Positions 35,601 to 47,049 of a DNA stretch of 64,000 bases are shown here, piece by piece. This DNA comes from Anisus vortex (Eukaryota; Mollusca; Gastropoda; Planorbidae). The notes beneath the pieces are model-generated. The model was not told the DNA's origin and did not search any database. It worked only from the letters and a program-made list of their open reading frames with translations. The DNA lies in the NCBI GenBank assembly GCA_949126835.1, contig OX421500.1:30173991-30237990 (forward strand). The letters are read 5' to 3'. The translations under genes were made by a program, and so were the position numbers. Positions within the stretch are counted from its first letter, which is position 1. Every line of letters starts with the position of its first letter.

Positions 35601-36757
35601 TCATTGTTACGGACTAGGTCTAAGTATAGTCTTACATTTTTTTGTGTTTTCTTTTATTAAAATATTTTATTTATTTTTCAATTTTGTTCGTGTCATTATT
35701 TTAGGCATAGATTCCAAAAAGGGGAATATAAAAATGTAGGACTATATGATTTGGTTCTAATTAAGTGTTAGGAGAATAAGGTTCCTTATCATTATATCTA
35801 CATTATTTCAACAAAGAACTTGTACACCATAAATATCACCTACTTAGTTGTAAGTAGTAAGACATGTGAAAGGTGAACAAACACTAGGACTCATTAACAG
35901 TACAACTTTTCCATTATGGTATGTTTCAGAGCTAAAGTGTACTGCAGTATCAACAGATCAGTATGTAAGAAACATATCAGCTTTAACAAGAATCCATCTT
36001 AGTGATATGAAATAATATTTGTTATAAGAATTACTTGTAGTTGTTGTGGTCCTAGTAGTTGTTGTAGTTGGTGCCTCTGTTGTTGTAGTCGGTGCCTCTG
36101 TTGTTGCAGTCGGTGCCTCAGTTATTGTAGTCGGTGCCTCTGTTGCTGTAGTCGGTGCCTCTGTTGCTGTAGTTGGTGCCTCTGTTGTTGTAGTCGGTGC
36201 CTCTGTTGTTGTAGTCGGTGCCTCAGTTATTGTAGTCGGTGCCTCAGTTATTGTAGTCGGTGCCTTAGTTATTGTAGTCGGTGCCTCAGTTATTGTAGTC
36301 GGTGCCTCAGTTATTGTAGTCGGTGCCTCAGTTATTGTAGTCGGTGCCTCAGTTATTGTAGTCGGTGCCTTAGTTATTGTAGTCGGTGCCTTAGTTATTG
36401 TAGTCGGTGCCTTAGTTATTGTAGTCGGTGCCTCAGTTATTGTAGTCGGTGCCTTAGTTATTGTAGTCGGTGCCTTAGTTATTGTAGTCGGTGCCTCAGT
36501 TATTGTAGTCGGTGCCTTAGTTATTGTAGTCGGTGCCTCAGTTATTGTAGTCGGTGCCTCAGTTATTGTAGTCGGTGCCTTAGTTATTGTAGTCGGTGCC
36601 TTAGTTATTGTAGTCGGTGCCTCAGTTATTGTAGTCGGTGCCTTAGTTATTGTAGTCGGTGCCTTAGTTATTGTAGTCGGTGCCTCAGTTATTGTAGTCG
36701 GTGCCTTAGTTGTTGTAGTTGGTATTTCTGTAGTAGTAGTTGTGGTCGCCACATCAC
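32690..36757 (-). CDS. Gene B: mucin-like stalk plus vWA domain (first exon not found)
   Basis: Minus-strand exons 36035-36757, 34644-34903, 33523-33688, 32690-32922, with GT/AG junctions and matching phases 1,0,1. They total 1382 nt plus one from a missing first exon, about 460 residues. The first exon listed is a long Thr/Pro stalk of about 32 seven-residue repeats (PTTITEA or PTTITKA), a strong mucin-type O-glycosylation substrate. Then comes a vWA domain: DASTS (MIDAS), GTFT and MTDG all intact; Cys before (TPCVN) and after (KLTCD). The stop is at 32690-32692, with a possible AATAAA at 32545-32550 (minus). The signal-peptide exon should lie beyond 36757 with phase 1, but none is convincing. 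Likely a secreted glycosylated matrix or mucus protein. Confidence 0.8.
33800..34010 (-). mobile_element. SINE, tRNA-derived, degenerate
   Basis: Minus strand shows GGGTTCGAATCC, a perfect box B, and blocks shared with the other SINE copies (GCTAGGCTTTTTGTGCTGGCC, cut here). It lies in an intron of gene B. Confidence 0.6.
36050..36715 (-). repeat. 21-bp coding minisatellite in gene B
   Basis: About 32 copies of a 21-bp unit (plus-strand core TTATTGTAGTCGGTGCCTCAG). On the minus strand it codes PTTITEA/K. Variation is concentrated at one Glu/Lys codon and at ATA versus ACA/GCA. Because units are multiples of three, copy number can change without breaking the frame. An open frame on the opposite strand is a by-product. 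Confidence 0.95.
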
Positions 36758-36825
36758 CTTTAGGCCAAAAAGAAAACAACAATTTAAACTCGAATTGTTT
36801 AACATAATACACAACTGTAACATTT

Positions 36826-37065
36826 GGGGGACGTTGACCGAGCGGAAGTGCATTCTATGAAGGTCCTGGGTTCAAATCCTGGTAAAGGCTAGGATTTGTT
36901 CCAGGGTCTGGAGGATGTCCATGAGTCTACCCAGCTCGGATGGGTATCTCACTTTAGTTGTGGTAAAGTAAAGGAGGCTGTGCAATATGCTGGCCACACA
37001 ATACCTTTGTATTACGTGACCACAGTAACTGATGAACGCTGCGTTGCCGGTCCTTGAAATCAATT
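36826..37065 (+). mobile_element. SINE, tRNA-derived, best-preserved copy
   Basis: Begins with a tRNA-like head: box A-like TTGACCGAGCGG and box B GGTTCAAATCC. It is followed by the family body (TCTACCCAGCTCGGATGG, GTGACCACAGTAACTGATG). Other copies: 3015-3200, 4255-4540, 33800-34010, 42650-42865. Confidence 0.75.
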
Positions 37066-37559
37066 AAGTCTGACGGGATACTTTACGATACCTTTTATTA
37101 CTTTAATACAATAAAATAATTGTAACAAGTATCTTGTTTCTAATTTCTCAAATTGGCTGAATAGTTCGAACTTAATAGTATAGTTTAAAACGGCTTTCAT
37201 TATATTTCATAATACAAAATATGTTTTTGAAATTAAAATATGTAAATTTCTTACCATTAAGATTTTTTCTATTAGCGTATATTCCTTAAAGCCTATAAAG
37301 TAAAAAAAAAAACAACTAGAATAAGCCACCATGTACATTATGAACTACTTCAAAGGCACGCTTGCTATACATTATAAATCTTATTAATAAATTTGCCTCA
37401 GACACTGAGAAATTCTAAGACAAACGGGTGATTTTAAAAGAGTTTAAAGTGATAGACAGGCCTTATAGTGGAACCCACAGAGCAAACCACATAGAAGAAG
37501 ACCAAAGCGTACATGGAGACGAAGCATGTTGGAAGAAGAGGAACAGGAAAGTGCAGGCA

Positions 37560-38640
37560 AGAACCCAAGGGACTGGTATGAAACCGTGGAGAGTGGTGTG
37601 CTTTGATGGAGGCTTTATGTTCATCAAGAAACCCAAGGGACTGGTATGAAACCATGGAGAGTGGTGTGCTTTGATGGAGGCCTTATGTTCAACAAGAAAC
37701 CCAAGGGACTGGTATGAAACCGTGGAGAGTGGTGTGCTTTGATAAAGGCATTATGTTAAACAAGAACCCAAGGGACTGGTATGAAACCGTGGAGAGTGGT
37801 GTGCTTTGATGGAGGCCTTATGTTCAACAAGAACCCAAGGGACTGGTATGAAACCGTGGAGAGTGGTGTGCTTTGATGGAGGCCTTATGTTCAACAAGAA
37901 CCCAAGGGACTGGTATGAAACCGTGGAGAGTGGTGTGCTTTGACGGAGGCCTTATGTTCAACAAGAACCCAAGGGACTGGTATGAAACCGTGGAGAGTGG
38001 TATGCTTTGATGGAGGCCTTATGTTCAACAAGAACCCAAGGGACTGGTATGAAACCATGGAGAGTGGTGTGCTTTGACGGAGGCCTTATGTTCAACAAGA
38101 ACCCAAGGGACTGGTATGAAACCGTGGAGAGTGATGTGCTTTGATGGAGGCCTTATGTTCAACAAAAAACCCAAGGGACTGGTATGAAACCGTGGAGAGT
38201 GGTGTGCTTTGATGGAGGCCTTATGTTCAACAAGAACCCAAGGGACTGGTATGAAACCGTGGAGAGTGGTGTGCTTTGATGGAGGCCTTATGTTCAACAA
38301 GAACCCAAGGGACTGGTATGAAACCGTGGAGAGTGGTGTGCTTTGATGGAGGCCTTATGTTCAACAAGAACCCAAGGGACTGGTATGAAACCGTGGAGAG
38401 TGGTGTGTTTTGATGGAGGCCTTATGTTCAACAAGAACCCAAAGGACTGGTATGAAACCGTGGAGTGGTGTGCTTTGATGGAGGCCTTATGTTCAACAAG
38501 AACCCAAGGGACTGGTATGAAACCGTGGAGAGTGGTGTGCTTTGATGGAGGCCTTATGTTCAACAAGAACCCAAGGGACTGGTATGAAACCATGGAGAGT
38601 GGTGTGCTTTGATGGAGGCCTTATGTTAAACAATAAACCC
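37560..38640. repeat. 67-bp satellite array, about 16 copies
   Basis: Regular 67-base units containing GGGACTGGTATGAAACCGTG and GGAGGCCTTATGTTCAACA. Copies are nearly identical apart from single-base changes and 1-2 base indels. 67 is not a multiple of three, so the open frames across it are not a coding gene. It lies between genes B and C. Confidence 0.95.
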
Positions 38641-38967
38641 CAAAGAAAAATGATGTTTATGATAATCATTTACTAGTGTTTTTGTGTCTTTTCCAAGCCA
38701 ACATCAAAAACTAAATTTATGGTTATCCAATACGCCATGCATGCTAAACTTAATAACATGGAGAGATGCGCATATTATATTACCTTTCTTTTATATTTTT
38801 ATTACTGTAGTTTTCAAGTTCTTTCTACATTGAATAATTATTTGATTTTTAAAACGGTGAATAATTTAAATATTTTTTAATATAGAATGTGTCACAAAGG
38901 GAGGTCATCAAGGCAGTAATATTTATTAATGTCGACATTGTAACAAAAAAAAAAAGAAAATAAGCCA

Positions 38968-41900
38968 CTATTCTATGCTAAACAAACAAATCTCACATGT
39001 GATGTCGATCAAGTCCTTTTGTATGGTGCCGAGAACGCTGTAATCATCCACAGAAAACACCAGTTCTGGACTACTTGCTATGGCTTCCAGCTCGGCATGT
39101 GATGTTTCGTTGCCTATGCCTACGGATACCACGATAATTCCCATAGCCTTTACCACCTGGGCAACTTGTATTGCTGTAGAGCGAACATGGACAAAATTGC
39201 TACCATAGAATATAATATTATATTATTCAAATATGATAATTTTTTTTATCATTGCAATGTAATAGGCAATGGCATGGCGAGGGACGTAAGAAACCTTCAG
39301 TGTCATAGTTTTGTTATAGTATTGCTGTAGAAACAGAGACGAAATTGCTACCATAGAAGTAAACAATTATATTATCAAAATTGGATGATTTCATTATTGT
39401 ATTAGACAATGGCATGGCAAGGATATTAAGAGACATCCACTGTAAAAGCTTTGTTATAGTTTAACTGACTATGTTTATTAGACTACTACATTAGAGATAT
39501 ACAAACAACGCCATGAGATAGATGTCTAGATTTGATGACAGAACAGAATACAAGGAAAATTGTATACGCCAAAACTATATGCCTTCAAAGGGAGAGATAG
39601 AAAGACAGACAGACAGACAGACGGAAAGACATACATATAGATAAATAGATTGATAAATCTTTCTTTGATTGATGTTATATGAATAGAAAAATCAATTTTA
39701 AAAAAGATAAATTAACAGATAAATAGATAAAAAGAGAAAAAGATAAATTATTAACTTAATAAATGGATAAATAGATAAATGGATAAAAAGATAAATGAAT
39801 AAATAGATAACTTGAAACGTGGATAAATAGATAAATAGATAAAAGTAAAAATGAATAAAAAAGATAAATGGATAAATTAATACATGGAAAAATATATACG
39901 TGGATAAATAGATAAATGGATTAATAGATAAAAAGAAAAATGAATAAATAGCTAAGTAGTAGGTAAGTATGTAGATACATAAATAGATATATAGATAAAA
40001 AGATAAATGGAAAAATAGATACAAACCTAATTAGCGGAATTGATAAATCAATTAGTTCATAAATAGATGAATAGATAAATAGATCATTAAATTATTTGAT
40101 AAATAGATATATATATAGGTAAAAAGTTAAATATATAAATATCTAAATATATGCATAGAGATTGATAAAGAGATGCATACTTTTCTTAGGTGACGTTGAT
40201 AGACCATCTGTAATAACAATCAATATGTCCGGTGCCTTTTCTCTACCTCCAGCCTCTTCTCCAAACATATTCTGGTTGAGAACTTTTTGCAGAGCTAAAT
40301 GTGTATTGGTACCACTACTTTTGGGGTACTTTATAGCTAGAATAGCCTGTCGTTTTAGAAAAATTGCGTGAATTAATGTATATTAATTATAATATTTTTT
40401 TATTATTTTTTACAGAGCTGTTTACTAACATTCTGTGAGCTCGAATCGTATACAAAACGAATTCAACCAAACAGACGTAGAAGTTTTCTTACCTTACTCA
40501 AAGAGTCATTGTCTAAACTTTATCTTACCTTACTCAAAGAGTCATTGACTAAACATTATCTTACCTTACTCAAAGAGTCATTGTCTAAATAATCTTTGAG
40601 ATCGAAGAGCTTCTCTGTGAGTCTGTAATAAAGAAGTGCTCCGAATCGGACCTCGTCAGGATTGACGCTGAAGGCCTTGGTGATGCCGGAGACAAACTTC
40701 GTCTCTATTTTCCAATTGGACGAGCCGATACTAGATGATGCGTCCATGACAAAAATTATGTCTCCTTGCTTGATGTCACATTTCTGATCTGGAATTTTGC
40801 AATACGTTTCAAAACAAAATATGACATTTCGTGATTGAAGATGTTAAAATAAAATGAAATATAATCAGCAGCTAATTAGAATAAAATGTTTCTTTTGCCG
40901 ACAGAGTCGACACAGACTATACAGGTATATGGTTTATAGCAAATCATTATTTTCATTACTTTAAAAACAGATTTAAGCTTGTTGTTATCCCTGAAAAGGT
41001 TAATTGGAAAGCGGATTTTGAAAGTAGACTTCTCAACAAATTCCTTGTGCGACCCGATGACGAAAAGTTTTTGTGCATTCCAAGTTTTATGTCCAGGGAT
41101 CAGCAACCTACGAAATGCATGCCAGACTTGGTACGTATAGAGTATTTAATGGCGTAAGGCCGACCATAAAAAGGTAAATCAAGTCTCTTTCACAAGAACC
41201 TGATTGACAGTGTAGGTTGACTTTCACACTTTCGGCATTGTAATTAATGGATTGTGTGGCTTGGAGGATACACAACTCCCTGTTTGTCCACTCGGAGCTT
41301 GGGACCCTGAAATATAGATTGTCTTCCTATGGACACTTAATGCCCTCCAAACACTGGCTTGTCTATCTAGTGGATATAATGGCAGAACTTTTACATTGAT
41401 ATTCGTCGGAGTTGTGGCACAGTATTAATACTTAATGGTTGCAAACAGCTTCCTTCACTCATCCATGATGCACACACGGAGCACAAAACTGCACAACTAA
41501 TCCGTTTTAGTTTAAAATATTGAATTAGTTTATTAGAATTAAACAACTTATGACCGAGACACAGATGAAACGTATCTCAATCCATGTTCCATGCGATCAT
41601 TTATTATTCACCGCTAAAACTCTGACGCAGACCGCTGATATTAATATTCTCACAACGACTATTAGTGTTCTTTCAAACTCAACAAACATCCATCAATAAA
41701 TGCAAAGTATAAATAAGTATTAAACAAGGTATATGTGTTTACAACATAAATGCGCGTGGCATACAAATACAATTAAAGAAAGGCGGGAACTTATAGCGAG
41801 CGTTTAACTGTGACGTCCAATGGACTCGTCCATTAACTGGGTCAGTCCAGTACAACATTAGGGGGGAACAACAACAACATAAATAACGTTATAAATATCA

Positions 41901-42343
41901 TTAAACTCTACATATCATCATCCTCACCAATCCCATGACCGTTGCGGTCGTTGGGGGGGGGGAGGAGCTAATGGACACCTCAGCATATATTTAATGCATT
42001 TTCAGTATGCCCTAAGCATTTCGGAGGGTAAAGAATGAATTGAACGAATCAACATAGATTTAAATGACCATATTTGCCTCGACTTTTGCCGGTTACGGAC
42101 TTTGCTGTATTTTCTCGTATGATATGTCAACAAAAAATTAGGTTTCACTATACGTCCAAGTTCTACTGATAAACACACTCAAGATTTATATTTATAGGAT
42201 GACAAAGATCGTTTTCCTTTAAATACAAATAGGACAGGTTCAAATGTTTATTTAAATAATTTGATGTACTCACTCTGTGCAAAGCATAAAGCGATAAAGA
42301 AAATCCACGCAAAAGTCAGAGAGAATAGTTTCTTGCAAGCCAT
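38968..42343 (-). CDS. Gene C: secreted single-vWA-domain protein (four exons, complete)
   Basis: Minus-strand exons 42274-42343, 40565-40788, 40181-40346, 38968-39173. GT/AG junctions, phases 1,0,1, total 666 nt (221 aa). Exon 1 codes a signal peptide (MACKKLFSLTFAWIFFIALC). There is no Thr stalk: the vWA domain follows at once. MIDAS DASSS, GTNT and ITDG are intact. Cys residues flank the domain (QKCDI and DITCE). A possible AATAAA lies near 38924 (minus). A predicted small secreted metal-dependent adhesion module. The second exon's donor region is triplicated (40491-40590); using the outer donors would add an early stop. Confidence 0.85.
39590..40165. repeat. GATA/GATAAATA-rich repeat in an intron of gene C
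   Basis: Long degenerate array of AGATAAATAGATAAA-type units, preceded by GACA repeats near 39605. The minus-strand open frame is simple-sequence product. Confidence 0.9.
40491..40590 (-). repeat. Triplicated exon end and splice donor in gene C
   Basis: Three tandem copies of about 35 bases, each with CTTACCTTACTCAAAGAGTC. On the minus strand this is the last codons of exon 2 plus AAG|GTAAG. Only the rightmost copy is joined to the coding exon; the others supply spare donors 35 and 70 bases into the intron. Confidence 0.85.
41110..42267. other. Intron 1 of gene C, no further gene
   Basis: Holds the shorter copy of the 6430-6595 dispersed repeat at about 41920-42010. No domain was recognised in the open frames. 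Confidence 0.5.
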
Positions 42344-42649
42344 CTTCTGAACTTTTAAGTGTCTGTAAATGTTTAATAAACACATAATGTTGAAAAGTTG
42401 GAAACAAGGAAATACCATTTCATATTATGTTGTATTAAAAGGTATATATTATATATTTTTGAAGAACTGTCATGCTGGTGTTTACATTCACAAGCTGAAA
42501 ACCATAAATGAAAATTTAATTTACCGACTTCATTTAAAAGACAATAACAAAACATGTGCATGTGTGTATGGGTGTTAAATTTTCGATTAGGCATTTAGAC
42601 AGCAATAAAAATATAAATTCAGCACATAAAATGTAAAAGCTAAAGTACC

Positions 42650-42865
42650 CTTCAGACCAAGTTTGTCAAGCGTACCAGTTTCTGTGGTCACTGTATAATA
42701 GGGGACGTGTGCCCAGCACAATGCCAAGCCGTCTTAACTTTACCCCAACTAATGCCAGGTACCCATCAGAGCTCCGTAGACTCATGGACACTATCCAGCA
42801 CCGGGAAAAAATACTAGCCCTCACTAGAATCTGAACCCAGAACCTTTGGATAGCCAGTCGAATGA
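42650..42865 (-). mobile_element. SINE, tRNA-derived, upstream of gene C
   Basis: Minus strand: GGTTCTGGGTTCAGATTC head, GTCTACGGAGCTCTGATGG body, CAGTGACCACAGAAACTGG end. Same family as 4255-4540. It lies about 300 bases upstream of the gene C start. Confidence 0.7.
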
Positions 42866-43369
42866 AAACAATTCAGCACATATTTATGTATAATTTCAAT
42901 TTAAATCTCAAATTTAAGCTAGTGCACGAGTCCCGTAATTTCAATGAAAAAAATGTTGCCCCCCCCCCTTATAAATACATCACAATTATTATAAGAATAT
43001 TATAGTAAGAAATGTACATTGTAAGAATAGTCCGTTACCGTTTACAGATGAAATGTCTAAATGACCGATCAGGTTTGCAAAGAACCTATAAAATAAGAGT
43101 GGCCGATTATTTATACCAGAAGTTGTAACAAGTTGTGGGAAAATTAGATTCAAATTAGTCAGCAAGCGACCGTTGGAGCGTGAGTATGTGTACATGGTTG
43201 AATGCCCAGATATGACTGTACTTGTAGGCCACCATGTAGGCTAGAATAAAGAATGAGTGGTCAGGCCTGTCCAATTAGCCAAATTATGGGATAGCATTTG
43301 GTTGCATTTGTGTGGTACGCCTTGCCAACGAAGGTGTAAACTGAGTTAGCTGAAGTAAATTTTAAACTT

Positions 43370-44225
43370 TAGTTCTATTAAGATTGTGTGTGAATAATTG
43401 GTGTCAATGATTGTGTGTGAATAATTGTTGTTAATGATTGTGTGTAAATAATTGGTGTCAATGATTGTGTGTGAAAAATTGGTGTCAATGATTGTGTGTG
43501 TGAATAATTGGTGTCAATGATTGTGTGTGAATAATTGGTGTCAATGATTGTATGTGAATAATTGGTGTCAATGATTGTGTGTGACCAATTGGTGTCAATG
43601 AATGTGTGTGAATAATTGGTGTCAATGATTTTGTGTGGATGATTGGTAAAATGATTGTGTGAATGATTTATGTGAACAAATGTATGCGAATGATTTATGT
43701 GAAAAAAAGTATGCGAATGATATGCTAAATAATTGTGTGTAAATGATTTGAGTAAATGATTGTGTTTGACTTTTTTGTGTAATTGATTGTCTCTAAATGA
43801 TTTGAGTAAATGATTGTGTATAAATATTTAAGTAAATGAATGTCTGTAAATGATTTGAGTATAGATGATTGTGTATACATAATTTAAGTTAACGGTGGTC
43901 TGTAAATAATTTGAGTAAATGATTTTGTATAAATATTTGTGTAAATGATTGTCTGTAAATGATTTGAGTATAGATTGTGTATAAATAATTTTTGTAAATG
44001 ATTGTTTGTAAATGACTCGATTAAATGACTGTGTATAACTTATTGGAGTAAATGAATGTGTTTGAATGTGTGTGTACATGTTTGTGTGTAAATGATTTGA
44101 GTAAATAAGTGTGTGTGAATGATTTGTGTAAATGTATGTGTGTATGAATGGGTGTTTGAGTATGTGTGTATGAATGGGTGTTTGAGTATGTGTGTATGAA
44201 TGGGTGTTTGAATATGTGTGTATAC
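43370..44225. repeat. Degenerate minisatellite, unit about 27 bp
   Basis: Units of TGATTGTGTGTGAATAATTGG followed by TGTCAA, well ordered at 43385-43640, then shorter and more diverged, ending in GTATGAATGGGTGTTTGAGTAT copies at 44130-44220. Open frames here are spurious. Confidence 0.9.
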
Positions 44226-44229
44226 ATTA

Positions 44230-45420
44230 GTTTGTCATTGTCAGTCGGAATGTCTTATTCAAGTTCCATTAGCTCTATATGTTCGTATCAACGGTTAGAT
44301 GTAATTTCAACACATTTCTAAAGGTAACTTTTTTTTGTTTCAGAATTACATTGCCTCCTTGTATCAGCCATATAGATCAACTTTCAAATGTTTATTTCAT
44401 TAGTACCCTAGTGTTAAGTTAATTTGGATTAAAAGCTAGTAGGCTATCCTTTGTTCTATGTCAATAGAAACCGTATGTTTTGTTTAGTCATTAGTTGTAA
44501 TAAAATATGACTTTGTGTTAAACTTTAAAGATTGTTGTGTTTTACTAGTGTGTGTGTGTGTGTACATTTTAAACCATCAGGTATTGCTTAAGATTGTCAT
44601 TATTTATAATAAAATAAAAGCAGTGCTTTAAATGTGACATGTAAACGATATTACACGTGACTTTCAGGGTGCTTTTTGTCATTTTGCATTTTCATCTCTT
44701 TTGCTAAATATGTTATATTTGTTTACTTCCCAGGCCTTGTTGTGAATTTAAACCCGAGTCGCCCGCAAGCACGGTCGAACTATCTTATGCCTGACCACTG
44801 TTGTCCCTGTTATCTAGAAAGTCAACATAATATTATGCACATTATGGGGGTTCTAGAGCTGTTTCTTGAAGTACTGCATGATTTTCATTTTTTTTTATTG
44901 ACCATTGAAAAATCAACACAAAATTAACGTTTGCTGAAGAAAACATGTAAAAAAATATCTGTATAAGTAAGTGTAGCACACATATGTAGCATATAGCTGC
45001 AGCCAACGTGTAATCAATAGCTATAGCTAAAAAACAATTAAAATACTGTGGAAAAAAATCGATAAGAAAATAGTTGTATGAAACAAACAGTAATGAGTAT
45101 TATATTATGGACGTCGTTAGAAGCGTCGTTTACGTCACTACATGTTGTAATAACTTCCCAATGATTTGTGTTTGTATTTGCCCCGGCTTCTCTTTGTCTT
45201 ACCCACACTCTTTCATCAACATCCACTGTAGTGTTAACGGCAGCTGTTGTTTATTGCATATGCAACTAGCACCCACGCTAGTTGTTTTATTTGCTCAAAT
45301 AGAGAGAACAGAAAGGTGATAAAAATAGATGAGTAAAGAGGTACTTAAAATAGACACGCAGACTAATGCGTGTTTAGTTGCAAGTCACAAACATGACTTA
45401 TAAACAGATGGCATAGTTTT
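44230..45420. other. No gene seen
   Basis: AT-rich with a short (TG)n near 44550. The open frame at 44676-44927 has no recognised domain. Confidence 0.5.
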
Positions 45421-45755
45421 ACTTTAGGTTTTTCGTCCAACCCTTCAGTGAAGATGTGAAGGCCGACACAGAGGGGGCAGTGATGGAGGCCTGGTCCAGA
45501 GTGTTCCACAGCCTAATGGCTGACGGGGAAAAAAAGAATATTTGTAGACATTGGTGCATGCGTGTGGGACAGTTTGAGCTGATGACCTCGAGTAGAGCAA
45601 AACACCTGTTGGATGCGACCTGGCTGTGTGAACATTACCACGTGGCGGTTCATGATCTTGTACATAGTGGTGACCTTGTTTACCGCTCTTCGGTGTTGTA
45701 TGGGCATTAGTTGGACAGTATGGTTAAGTGGAATCGATACGTAGTATTCATACAA
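45420..45755 (-). pseudogene. LINE reverse transcriptase C-terminal fragment
   Basis: Minus strand encodes RRAVNKVTTMYKIMN, STRGHQLK and NILFFPVSH, then a stop where a Trp is expected. This is the usual order of the thumb and C-terminal region of jockey- and CR1-like proteins. Confidence 0.6.
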
Positions 45756-45819
45756 ACTGAGTAGTTATTGTAATGTTTAGAATTGTAAATATGAGATAAG
45801 CGTATTGGCATCTAGTGAA

Positions 45820-46015
45820 CGCTATGGTCACAGCTGGACGACCTAGATTTGCGGATGACCTAGGCACTACTCGCACATACTCAGCAGCACTAACATCGTG
45901 ACAGAAAACTCCACTCACCTTGGCCTCAACGTCCACAAAGGAAAGACGAAGTTCCTTAAGGTCAACGCAGAAAACACATCGCCTGTCACGCTCAATGGTG
46001 AAGTGCCAGAAAAAA
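45820..46015 (+). pseudogene. LINE reverse transcriptase fragment with FADD box
   Basis: Plus strand encodes QLDDLDFADDL, the catalytic box. After a frameshift it reads HLGLNVHKGKTKFLKVNAEN and VTLNGE, the next conserved part in LINEs of this type. Orientation is opposite to the neighbouring fragment, so two insertions are likely. Confidence 0.7.
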
Positions 46016-47045
46016 TATATGCTATTTAGTCATATTATATTTATATAAATTGTAACTATCTTTAATTGTTTCATCATTTAAAAGTTATAAACTGCAATCC
46101 TTTTTTTAAGGATACCAAAAAAAATAAATTTAAAATTTAAACGCAAAGAAAACGGGTTAATCGTCTCCATTTAATCAGATTCTCCAAAAGTGATGCCAGA
46201 CGAGTTAATTGTTTTAACTGTTTTTAATTCTTGTTTATGATGTTGAGCAAGATAAATCAGAAATATTTGACAAACATTTTAAAAGCACAAACAAAATATA
46301 GCCAAGAAAATACCTTGTTAAAACTTTTCCAAACTTATAGAAAAAGCATCAGTAATCGCAACATTTGACACATCCTTGACATAGTAAAAACTAAATGACT
46401 AAATAAAGCTATACAAAACTCAAAAATAGGAAATTCTTTGGCCCTGACAGGATAATAAATGAAACAACCAATGACGTTCTTGTTAATGATTGGAAACTAT
46501 AGTAATAAGTAAATGTTTTCTATTATGATTGCTAAATAAAGTTTTACTTAAAATAGATCATGTTTTAATATACTGTCAAAGGTAGATAACTGGGGTAATA
46601 CTAAGTAAACTACCACTAGTCCAAAGTAATGCCCCTAACTTAAGTAAATAGATACTAAATGATCATGTTGTTTATTTAGTGAGATGTAATCAGTATGAAA
46701 TTATTGTTGCATGAAAGTTGTCAATTGAAAAGGTCACATGATTTCGAGATGAAAGTCGGTTAACCTCTGGATTTAAGAAAGTAAGGACATGTACGGACCT
46801 GGTTTCTCATAAAGTTGAACTATATATATTTATATTATGTTTTAATGAACTTATGTGTGATTATTCCTGATGAGGAGCATATGAAGTTAATAAAGTAATA
46901 TTGCTGCAACAGTTGTCTTATGAAGTGTATCATTTTTAATTATGTGTTTATTTATGGCCTAAAATAAGAGATACTAATAAAAGTCCAAATCATCCAGAAC
47001 TAAAGTGTAACTCATGAATGGTTTTAAAGATACACGTAATCCATT
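46016..47045. other. No gene seen
   Basis: AT-rich, no frame or repeat that I can place. Confidence 0.5.
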
Positions 47046-47049
47046 AGCA

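Noticed and set aside
36046..36807. Open frame of 253 residues rich in Val, Gly and Ala on the plus strand
   Set aside because: It is the antisense of the Thr-rich coding repeat of gene B. A 21-bp unit without stops keeps several frames open; splice signals and vWA exons support only the minus strand.
38025..38612. Several open frames in the 67-bp array
   Set aside because: The unit is not a multiple of three, frames shift between copies and no domain or splice context exists.
38640..38760. Possible signal-peptide exon for gene B near 38759 (minus)
   Set aside because: It is hydrophobic at the start but has no phase-1 donor and lies beyond the satellite array, so it cannot be joined with confidence.
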